A stretch of DNA of 32,192 bases from Caryophanales bacterium UBA1427. Its GTDB lineage: Bacteria > Bacillota_I > Bacilli_A > ML615J-28 > CAG-313. Location of the stretch: NCBI GenBank assembly GCA_002329485.1, contig DCTZ01000041.1, positions 1 to 32,192 of the forward strand, written 5' to 3'. The notes beneath the pieces are model-generated. The model had not been told where the DNA came from. It ran no database searches and was given only the letters and a program-made list of their open reading frames with translations. Made by a program: the position numbers and the translations under genes. Shown here one piece after another: positions 24,885 through 30,905 of this stretch. The number at the start of each line of letters is the position of its first letter. Positions within the stretch are counted from its first letter, which is position 1.

Positions 24885-25407
24885 CATTATGCTTCGATTC
24901 ATCAATCAAGGCAATAAACTCGCTTTCGTTTAGGAGTTGAATGCCGTAAACGTTTGTATGTGGTTCGACAAATACTATTTCGTTTTCGTTGATGTATTTT
25001 ACTTTCTTTTTGGCATCGGGTGTCAAAACCGCGATTTTTTTGGTTTGCTCATCTACCGGGTAATTCATAAACGGAGCAATTCCCGGAAGGTATTTTTTGA
25101 TCGGTTGGATTTTTCCGGGTGTATTGCCAGCGCCGTACCGAAGTTCCCAGGTTGTTTTGGAATTGATGATAATCTCGGCGTATTTCGGAATGACGATAAC
25201 TTTGACAAAGTAAACAAAACCGTCTTTTTCGAAGGCGAAATCGTAGGGCTGGTTTCGCGAGTCGGCTTTGGCTAAAGCAACCGGTTTTGTTTTGGCTAAC
25301 CATGCTTTGATTTTTTTGCCCTTGGTTTGTTTCAAGATTAAAGGCTGGCACAGTTGATAGGTAAGAAAGATTGCACCAAGCGCAAAAAGAATCAGCAGAA
25401 TTTCCAT
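24877..25407 (-). CDS. Unrecognised membrane-anchored protein, partner of thiT
   Basis: Protein of 176 residues that I do not recognise. One hydrophobic segment at about 3-25 (ILLILFALGAIFLTYQLCQPL), then a basic stretch (KQTKGKKIKAWLAKTK) and a soluble alpha/beta domain with DFAFEKDGFVYFVKVIVIP and TTWELRYGAGNTPGKIQP, ending in a charged tail. The basic flank suggests the domain faces the cytoplasm. It starts 9 nt after the thiT stop with TTAGGAGTG as ribosome binding site, so it should share the thiT transcript and its TPP control. The pattern of Asp and Lys in the beta-strands faintly recalls nuclease-like folds, but a catalytic set is not evident. A role in thiamine handling is only suggested by position. 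Confidence 0.8.
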   Translation of the reverse strand: MEILLILFALGAIFLTYQLCQPLILKQTKGKKIKAWLAKTKPVALAKADSRNQPYDFAFEKDGFVYFVKVIVIPKYAEIIINSKTTWELRYGAGNTPGKIQPIKKYLPGIAPFMNYPVDEQTKKIAVLTPDAKKKVKYINENEIVFVEPHTNVYGIQLLNESEFIALIDESKHNES

Positions 25408-25416
25408 AAGTCACTC

Positions 25417-25965
25417 CTAATATAAATTTTCGTTAATAATGTATTTGCGAAGCAATACCCCCAGGGCGGTTGTAAGGATGGTTGACGGTCCCATATAGGA
25501 TAAATTGTAAACGATAAACGAGAAGAACCATACATGGTCTTGGTATTTTTCCGGCGTGTATTCCGCAAAGAAAAATACTCCCGACAAGCCGTGCATAACC
25601 CAGCGCAACAAGCCTACACCGACAAACGCCAGGATAAAACAAACCATATTTTCTTTGTGTTTATGGGCGAGGCCGGATAACCCCAAGGAACCGAAGGCTA
25701 ACAGGTAATCAAAGATAAAGGTTCCCCAGTGGAAAGAATAACCGTCCAAAATGTAATTGACAATCGCAAAAGTGATTCCTCCGGCGATTCCCCAACCCAA
25801 GCCCCGGCGAATGCCGATGACGATTAACGGAAGCATCGTAAACCAAATGCTTCCACCGTAAGGTAAAAAGTTGAGAAAGCCCAAGGATTTTTTAATTAGT
25901 TCCAATACCACGGCCATCGCAACCAGGATGGACGTTTCTGACAAAGACAATATTTGTTTTTTCAT
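25417..25965 (-). CDS. thiT: Thiamine ECF transporter S component ThiT
   Basis: Membrane substrate-binding component for thiamine (YuaJ/ThiT family), which works with a shared energy-coupling module (EcfA, EcfA', EcfT) that is not in this window. It has 182 residues and about six hydrophobic segments. Family features: LPYGGSIWFTMLPLIVIGIRRG, then LDGYSFHWGTFIFDYLLAFG, MHGLSGVFFF, and FSFIVYNLSYMGPS near the end. The assignment is supported by the TPP riboswitch directly upstream. The ATG is preceded by GGGAAAGGAA, which lies within a predicted hairpin. The following gene is transcribed with it. Confidence 0.94.
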   Translation of the reverse strand: MKKQILSLSETSILVAMAVVLELIKKSLGFLNFLPYGGSIWFTMLPLIVIGIRRGLGWGIAGGITFAIVNYILDGYSFHWGTFIFDYLLAFGSLGLSGLAHKHKENMVCFILAFVGVGLLRWVMHGLSGVFFFAEYTPEKYQDHVWFFSFIVYNLSYMGPSTILTTALGVLLRKYIINENLY

Positions 25966-25968
25966 TTT

Positions 25969-25993
25969 ATTTCCTTTCCCAATAACAGGAAAT
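25969..25993 (-). promoter_or_regulatory. Hairpin sequestering the thiT ribosome binding site
   Basis: On the minus strand ATTTCC (25993-25988) can pair with GGAAAT (25974-25969), enclosing GGGAAAGGA, the ribosome binding site of thiT; TTTCC with GGAAA is an alternative pairing. No T-tract follows, so translational control by the TPP riboswitch is more likely than termination. Confidence 0.6.
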
Positions 25994-25997
25994 TGTT

Positions 25998-26080
25998 GTT
26001 CCCTACGCTAGCATTACCTAGATCAGGTTAATGGGTCGTTATAAAAATTATAACCTCTCAGCCATGAAAGCTCCCCGTTA
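25998..26080 (-). promoter_or_regulatory. TPP (THI-box) riboswitch of thiT
   Basis: Read on the minus strand the aptamer shows the conserved parts in order: ACGGGGAGC, GGCTGAGAGG, a variable AT-rich arm (TTATAATTTTTATAA), GACCC, TTAACCTGATCTAGGTAA, TGCTAGCGTAGGGAA. It binds thiamine pyrophosphate and should switch off thiT and the gene after it when TPP is plentiful. Confidence 0.97.
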
Positions 26081-26099
26081 TTGTCTGTTTTACCAATGT

Positions 26100-26128
26100 A
26101 TTATGCCAAATCTTTGCTTTTTTTTCAA
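26100..26128 (-). promoter_or_regulatory. Promoter of thiT
   Basis: On the minus strand: TTGAAA (26128-26123), a 17-nt spacer, CATAAT (26105-26100). It places the riboswitch within the first ~100 nt of a leader of about 128 nt. Confidence 0.78.
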
Positions 26129-26330
26129 GAAATATGCAAAAAGCAATTGTTTTTAACGTTTTAAATTATCCCGAAAATTTATTGAAATTTAGTCTAAAAA
26201 AAGGAATTTTTCAAAAATACAGTAAAAAAGTTGCTTGGATGAAGATAAAGACTTTGTTTTGACCAAAAAATGAACGGGAAAACGCAAAAAAATGCAGTTT
26301 AAACTACCGAAAAACCCTAATTTTCCCCAC
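26129..26330. other. AT-rich spacer between divergent thiT and nrdD promoters
   Basis: The 477-nt gap between thiT and nrdD contains the thiT leader and promoter on one side and the nrdD promoter and leader on the other. This middle part is rich in A-runs and shows no plausible gene, RNA element or repeat. I looked for a paired NrdR box (ACAC-AT-rich-GTGT type) and saw none. Confidence 0.6.
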
Positions 26331-26359
26331 TTGACTTTCCTTTATATTTCCCGTATAAT
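26331..26359 (+). promoter_or_regulatory. Promoter of nrdD-nrdG
   Basis: TTGACT (26331-26336), a 17-nt spacer, TATAAT (26354-26359). The leader to the ATG is about 77 nt. Confidence 0.88.
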
Positions 26360-26372
26360 ACTATCGCACTCC

Positions 26373-26407
26373 TTCCTTTTTTTGGCGAACCATGTCAAAA
26401 AAAGGAA
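26373..26407 (+). promoter_or_regulatory. Hairpin in the nrdD leader
   Basis: TTCCTTTTTTTG (26373-26384) pairs with CAAAAAAAGGAA (26396-26407), a 12-bp stem with an 11-nt loop (GCGAACCATGT). It sits near the 5' end of the transcript, is not followed by a T-tract and does not cover the ribosome binding site. It might stabilise the mRNA or bind a regulator. Confidence 0.5.
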
Positions 26408-26442
26408 AATTATATTTTAAAATCTAGAAAGAAGGAAACACC

Positions 26443-28761
26443 ATGGTAAAATCTATTATTAAACGCGATGGTCGAAGACGTAAATTTGACCCCTTAAAAA
26501 TACAAGCCGCTATTTACAAAGCCCAGCTTGCCTGCGATCAGGATGATCCCGAATCCGTAAGAATCATCACCGAACGTGTCGTTGACGTGATCAATAACCG
26601 TTACGAAGGCAAAACCCCGACCGTAGAAGAAGTTCAGGACATTATCGAAAAAGTTTTGATCGAATCCGGCGAGACCGATATTGCCAAGGCTTATATCGTC
26701 TATCGGGCGGAACGGACCAAGGTTCGCGAACGGAAAATGAATTTGATGCAAGCTTTGCACGACATCACTTTCAAACCGGCGAAGGATGCGGATGCCAAAA
26801 GAGAAAATGCCAATATCAATGCGGATACCGCAATGGGCATGATGCTTAAGTACGGCAGCGAATCCGCTAAACGTTTCTACTTGAACGACCTGATTAAACC
26901 TGAATATGCCGCTGCCCATCAAAACGGCGACATTCACATTCATGATTTGGATTTCTATGCTTTAACCATGACCTGCTGCCAAATCGACTTAATCAAATTG
27001 TTTGAAGGCGGTTTTTCCACCGGAAACGGTTACTTAAGAGAACCAAACGGCATTCGGAGTTACGCCTCTCTTGCCTGCATCGCCATTCAAGCCAATCAAA
27101 ACGACCAACACGGGGGTCAAAGCATTCCGAATTTCGATTATGCGATGGCCATCGGTGTTCGTAAAACCTATCGTAAAACCTTAATCAAAAACACCAAAAT
27201 CGTGCTTTCCCTAAGCCAAGGAAGAGACATCGAAGAACAGGCCGTCAAGGGTTTGCTTGCGGAAGTAGAAAATCAATACGGTACCAAAATGACAATGGGC
27301 AACGAATTTTTGCAGGAAAAATTCTATCAGGCCCTTCTTTCCAAGTTTGGCACCTTTAACGGCCACGCTTACGAACAAGTTTTGAAAACAACCTTGGCGG
27401 AAACCAGGGATGCCACTTATCAAGCCATGGAAGCCCTTATACATAATTTGAATACGATGCATTCACGCGCCGGAGCTCAAGTTCCGTTCAGTTCCCTTAA
27501 CTACGGGACCGACACTTCCCCGGAAGGCCGGATGGTCATGGACTGTTTGTTGGATGCCACCATCCGCGGTTTGGGTAACGGCGAAACGCCGATTTTCCCG
27601 ATTCAAATTTTTAAAGTCAAAGAAGGCATCAATTACAATCCGGAAGACATCAATTACGACTTATTCAAGAAAGCGCTCCTTTGCTCGTCCAAACGGCTCT
27701 TCCCGAACTTTTCCTTTTTGGATGCCCCATACAATCTGCAATACTATCGTCCCGGCGATTATCATACCGAAGTAACTTACATGGGCTGCCGGACCAGAGT
27801 AATCGGCAACGTCTATGACCCTTCCAAACAAATCGTTACCGGTCGGGGCAATTTGAGTTTCACTTCAATCAATTTGCCGCGGCTTGCTTTAAAAGCAAAA
27901 AACATCGACGATTTTTATCAAGGCTTGAACAAAATGATGGATTTGGTTTTTGCCCAGCTTCTTGAACGCTTTGACATTCAATCCCATAAAAAAGTTTTCA
28001 ATTTCCCGTTCCTGATGGGTCAAGGCATCTGGCTCGATTCCGACAAACTGAAACCGGATGACGAAGTAGGCGAAGTCATCAAACACGGTACCTTAACCGT
28101 GGGCTTTATCGGTCTGGCCGAAGCGCTCAAAGCTTTAATCGGCAAACACCACGGAGAATGCGAAGAAGCGCAAAAACTCGGCTTGGAAATTGTATCCTAT
28201 ATGCGCGAACGCTGCGACCAAATGTCCAAAAAGCATAAACTCAACTTTACCTTAATCGCCACGCCTGCCGAAGGTTTGGCCGGCCGGTTTGTCAAGATGG
28301 ACAAAGAAATTTTCGGCCTAATTCCGGGAATTACCGAACACGAATACTACACCAATTCGTTCCATGTTCCGGTCGACTATCCAATCAGTATTTACGATAA
28401 AATCCGGATTGAAGCCCCGTATCATGCTTTGACGAATGCCGGACACATTTCCTATGTCGAAGTTGACGGCGACATTGCGAAGAACATCGATGCTTTCGAA
28501 CAAATCATTCGGACCATGAAAGACGCTGGTATCGGTTACGGTTCGATCAACCATCCGGTTGATCGGGATCCGGTTTGCGGATACAACGGAATTATCGACA
28601 ACGTTTGTCCGAACTGTGGCCGCGAAGAAGGCGACATCAAATTCGAACGGATCCGCCGCATCACCGGTTATCTGGTGGGAACGCTTGACCGCTTCAACGA
28701 TGCCAAACGCGACGAAGTCAACCATCGCGTCAAACATACTTTTACGCAATATGAAAATTAG
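26443..28761 (+). CDS. nrdD: Anaerobic (class III) ribonucleoside-triphosphate reductase NrdD
   Basis: Glycyl-radical enzyme that reduces ribonucleotides to deoxyribonucleotides without oxygen, 772 residues. The N-terminal ATP-cone regulatory domain spans about 1-95 (IIKRDGRRRKFDPLKIQAAI). The catalytic barrel carries conserved segments such as HIHDLDFYALTMTCCQIDL and QGGQSI-like HGGQSIPNFDYAM. The radical site is near Gly742 (RRITGYLVGTLDRFNDAKRDE). Just before it is the zinc site: here DPVCGYNG plus CPNCG gives three cysteines, with Asp where the first of four Cys would be expected. It requires NrdG, encoded directly after with an 11-nt overlap. Its presence indicates anaerobic or microaerobic growth. 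Confidence 0.96.
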   Translation: MVKSIIKRDGRRRKFDPLKIQAAIYKAQLACDQDDPESVRIITERVVDVINNRYEGKTPTVEEVQDIIEKVLIESGETDIAKAYIVYRAERTKVRERKMNLMQALHDITFKPAKDADAKRENANINADTAMGMMLKYGSESAKRFYLNDLIKPEYAAAHQNGDIHIHDLDFYALTMTCCQIDLIKLFEGGFSTGNGYLREPNGIRSYASLACIAIQANQNDQHGGQSIPNFDYAMAIGVRKTYRKTLIKNTKIVLSLSQGRDIEEQAVKGLLAEVENQYGTKMTMGNEFLQEKFYQALLSKFGTFNGHAYEQVLKTTLAETRDATYQAMEALIHNLNTMHSRAGAQVPFSSLNYGTDTSPEGRMVMDCLLDATIRGLGNGETPIFPIQIFKVKEGINYNPEDINYDLFKKALLCSSKRLFPNFSFLDAPYNLQYYRPGDYHTEVTYMGCRTRVIGNVYDPSKQIVTGRGNLSFTSINLPRLALKAKNIDDFYQGLNKMMDLVFAQLLERFDIQSHKKVFNFPFLMGQGIWLDSDKLKPDDEVGEVIKHGTLTVGFIGLAEALKALIGKHHGECEEAQKLGLEIVSYMRERCDQMSKKHKLNFTLIATPAEGLAGRFVKMDKEIFGLIPGITEHEYYTNSFHVPVDYPISIYDKIRIEAPYHALTNAGHISYVEVDGDIAKNIDAFEQIIRTMKDAGIGYGSINHPVDRDPVCGYNGIIDNVCPNCGREEGDIKFERIRRITGYLVGTLDRFNDAKRDEVNHRVKHTFTQYEN

Positions 28762-29257
28762 GATTGCAGGAGTAATCAAAGAATCGATTGTCGACGGTCC
28801 GGGCATTCGCTTTGTCATCTTTACCCAAGGTTGTCCGTTTAACTGTCCCGGCTGCCATAATCCCCAAACCCATGATTTCGAAGGCGGAAAACTCGTCGAT
28901 ACCGAAACGGTAATTGCCGATATCAAAAGTCAAAAAATGTCCAAGGGTTTAACGATCAGCGGCGGTGAACCGTTAATGCAGGCGGAAGCCTGTCTGGAAA
29001 TCGTAAAGAGCGTAAAACCGTTTCTTAAGGATATCATCGTTTATACGGGTTTTACCTGGGAAGCCCTTATGGAAAGACTTCCGGATAATCCCGCCTTAAA
29101 GGAACTTTTGACCCAAATCAACTACCTGATTGACGGACCTTACCGCGAAAACGAACGGGATTTATCTTTAAAATTCCGAGGCAGCCGAAATCAAAGAATC
29201 ATCGATGTGGCCCCATCGTTAAAAGTTGGACAAATTGTTTTGAAAGAATTCAGTTAA
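28751..29257 (+). CDS. nrdG: NrdD-activating radical SAM enzyme NrdG
   Basis: Activase of 168 residues that uses a 4Fe-4S cluster and S-adenosylmethionine to put the glycyl radical on NrdD. The cluster motif is Cys28-Cys32-Cys35 (GCPFNCPGCHNP), and GGEPL is the SAM-contact motif. The start is ATG 28751 (MKIRIAG), where homology begins; the long open frame upstream to 28559 is only nrdD read out of frame. No Shine-Dalgarno is visible before this ATG, and it overlaps nrdD by 11 nt (ATGAAAATTAG), so translation probably depends on ribosomes finishing nrdD. A strong terminator follows. Confidence 0.95.
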   Translation: MKIRIAGVIKESIVDGPGIRFVIFTQGCPFNCPGCHNPQTHDFEGGKLVDTETVIADIKSQKMSKGLTISGGEPLMQAEACLEIVKSVKPFLKDIIVYTGFTWEALMERLPDNPALKELLTQINYLIDGPYRENERDLSLKFRGSRNQRIIDVAPSLKVGQIVLKEFS

Positions 29258-29266
29258 CGATAAATC

Positions 29267-29302
29267 AGATTCCCTGAAACCAATTCAGGGAATCTTTTTT
29301 TT
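29267..29302 (+). terminator. Rho-independent terminator after nrdG
   Basis: Perfect 12-bp stem AGATTCCCTGAA / TTCAGGGAATCT with a 5-nt loop (ACCAA) and a run of T to 29302. Confidence 0.95.
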
Positions 29303-29308
29303 AGGGTC

Positions 29309-29314
29309 TTGACA
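29309..29314 (+). promoter_or_regulatory. Possible promoter of the small gene before dapA
   Basis: A perfect -35 hexamer TTGACA directly after the nrdG terminator. The -10 is poor: CATACA at an 18-nt spacer or TACATT at 20 nt. Position fits the start of a new unit, but the call is weak. Confidence 0.4.
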
Positions 29315-29358
29315 CAAAGAAAAACACTTTTTCATACATTAGGTTGAGGGGAAAAACA

Positions 29359-29655
29359 ATGTTTATTTTGATTGGGGAAGAAAACGAGAAAATGATTAAT
29401 TTCAAGAAAAGCTTAACCGATTCGGCGGTTTTGCTCAACATGCCGTGCGAACTGGCGAATATTCCCAAAGACGCCACGATAATGATTCCGTTCAGCCGGG
29501 TTTTGGATAACGGCGTAATCGAGGGAACCAAATTTTTCATCGAAGAGATTTTGTTGGCACCGAAGGTTAAAAGAATCGTCTTTGGAAATAAGCATAATCA
29601 AGCGATGCTTAAAAAATTATGTTCGGCTTTCCATGTCGATTGCCAGTTTAAATAA
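29359..29655 (+). CDS. Unrecognised small protein before dapA
   Basis: Protein of 98 residues that I do not recognise. It reads as a small soluble alpha/beta protein: a hydrophobic first strand (MFILIGE), a helix (EKMINFKKSLTDSAVLL), IPKDATIMIPFSRVL, and RIVFGNKHNQAMLKKLCSAFHVDCQ at the C-terminus. There is no signal peptide or membrane segment. The ATG at 29359 has GAGGGG with a 7-nt spacer; an in-frame TTG at 29344 overlaps that site and is rejected. It is 17 nt before dapA, so the two are probably cotranscribed. Base composition and codon use look like those of its neighbours. Confidence 0.75.
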   Translation: MFILIGEENEKMINFKKSLTDSAVLLNMPCELANIPKDATIMIPFSRVLDNGVIEGTKFFIEEILLAPKVKRIVFGNKHNQAMLKKLCSAFHVDCQFK

Positions 29656-29672
29656 GAAGTGGGGAAAATCAA

Positions 29673-30461
29673 ATGCAAAAGGAAATGAAAATTATCACCG
29701 CTTTGGTTACGCCGTTTAATCCGGATTTATCCATCAATTACCATATGGTGGACCAATTAATCGAAAGACAGATTGCGGAAGGGGCCGACGGGATTGTTAT
29801 CGGCGGAACCACCGGGGAAGCGCATTTACTTGATAAACAGGAAATGTATGAACTGTATCATTACGTTGTGAAGTATGCCAAAAGGATTCCGATTTATTTG
29901 GGAGTGGGAAGCGCTTCGACCAACGAAACGCTAAAACTAATTAAAAGATTCAATCATTTGGATGTTGCGGGGTTTCTGGTCGTGGTTCCTTATTATGTCC
30001 TCCCCCCGCAAAAAGGCCTTATCAAACATTTTCAACTGCTGAGCGAAGCAAGCGAAAAGCCTTTAATTCTTTATCATATTCCAAAACGGACCGGAATTAC
30101 CTTAACCTTAGACAGTTTGGCGAAATTGAAAAGCTGTTCCCGAATAACGATGATCAAAGAAGCCTGTCTGGATAAAAAGCGGTTGTCAAAATTAAAAAAA
30201 CTTTTGCCCTGGGAAATTATGCTTGGGGATGACAGTTTGTTCTTATGGGGAATCAGAAACCGTATAGACGGAATTATCAGCGTCATCAGCAACTCCCACC
30301 TTTCCCTCATGAAACAATGTCTGAGAAACCGGAAGCAATGGAAGGAATACCGCTTGGCTTTGGCGCTTTTGAAAGGCTATCCCAATCCGGTCGGAATCAA
30401 AGTTTTGCTTAAAAAAATGGGCTTTTCGGTGGGCAATGTCAGGTTGCCTTTATGCGAATAA
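29673..30461 (+). CDS. dapA: 4-hydroxy-tetrahydrodipicolinate synthase family protein (DapA)
   Basis: Schiff-base aldolase of the DapA/NanA family, 262 residues, somewhat shorter than the usual ~290. Visible are GGTTGEAHLL (Thr46-Thr47), the VVPYY segment, Tyr134 and Arg139 in YHIPKRTG, and the Schiff-base Lys162 in MIKEA. DapA normally has YNVPGRT and GESPTL at these places, so the active site is somewhat diverged. The first step of lysine/diaminopimelate synthesis is the likeliest role, but no other lysine-pathway gene is in the window, and another pyruvate-dependent aldolase cannot be excluded. The ribosome binding site before ATG 29673 is weak (AAGTGGGG). Confidence 0.82.
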   Translation: MQKEMKIITALVTPFNPDLSINYHMVDQLIERQIAEGADGIVIGGTTGEAHLLDKQEMYELYHYVVKYAKRIPIYLGVGSASTNETLKLIKRFNHLDVAGFLVVVPYYVLPPQKGLIKHFQLLSEASEKPLILYHIPKRTGITLTLDSLAKLKSCSRITMIKEACLDKKRLSKLKKLLPWEIMLGDDSLFLWGIRNRIDGIISVISNSHLSLMKQCLRNRKQWKEYRLALALLKGYPNPVGIKVLLKKMGFSVGNVRLPLCE

Positions 30462-30481
30462 ACTGTCGGAATTTGTCTAAT

Positions 30482-30536
30482 AAACAGTAAATTTGGCAAA
30501 GTAAAGCTATTTACTTATGTAAATTTACTGTTTTTT
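30482..30536 (+). terminator. Two-tier terminator after dapA
   Basis: Outer stem AAACAGTAAATTT / AAATTTACTGTTT (13 bp), then a symmetric 5-nt internal loop, then inner stem AGTAAA / TTTACT with a GCTA loop; a T-run follows. AT-rich but long and regular. Confidence 0.8.
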
Positions 30537-30550
30537 CTTTGCATTTGGGG

Positions 30551-30556
30551 TATAAT
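30551..30556 (+). promoter_or_regulatory. Probable -10 of the small membrane protein-lepA unit
   Basis: TATAAT 26 nt before the ATG of the next gene. The -35 region 17 nt upstream (CTGTTT) falls in the right arm of the dapA terminator and matches poorly. Confidence 0.5.
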
Positions 30557-30581
30557 TATTGTTAGTAAAGCGAGGGATATT

Positions 30582-30905
30582 ATGAAAGATGTATTAGATA
30601 TTTTGATAGCAGTTTTGATTTTAGGATTGGTTGTCTACATGGTATATACGGAACGCGAAAAGAAAGTCCAAACGGACCTTTTCATTGATACCGCACTCGC
30701 CGTAATAGTTGTCGGTGTGGCCATTATTAACCTTATTGCCACCAATTTCAGTTTTTCCTCGGTAATTACTTACCTTTACTTGATTATCATTCTTTTTGAA
30801 GCCTACAATATTTACCTCTTTGTCAAACGCCATCGAACCAAAGCCGGCAAAATAAGCAAAGAAATTCAGCCAAAGGAAACAACCGATGAATCGCACGATG
30901 AATAA
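30582..30905 (+). CDS. Small three-span membrane protein upstream of lepA
   Basis: Protein of 107 residues that I do not recognise. Three hydrophobic segments are visible: about 5-22 (LDILIAVLILGLVVYMVY), 33-55 (LFIDTALAVIVVGVAIINLIA) and 60-82 (VITYLYLIIILFEAYNIYLF), followed by a charged tail of ~25 residues (KRHRTKAGKISKEIQPKETTD). The basic residues after the last span suggest a cytoplasmic C-terminus. The ATG has GCGAGGG about 6 nt upstream. Its last 20 nt overlap the start of lepA, so the two are translated from one mRNA; a functional link to LepA is not implied by that alone. Confidence 0.78.
   Translation: MKDVLDILIAVLILGLVVYMVYTEREKKVQTDLFIDTALAVIVVGVAIINLIATNFSFSSVITYLYLIIILFEAYNIYLFVKRHRTKAGKISKEIQPKETTDESHDE

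Noticed and set aside
26129..26330. NrdR boxes or an adenosylcobalamin riboswitch before nrdD
   Set aside because: No matching paired boxes and the leader after the promoter is too short for a cobalamin aptamer.
28559..28750. Long N-terminal extension of nrdG
   Set aside because: It is nrdD read in another frame; homology to the activase begins at the ATG at 28751.
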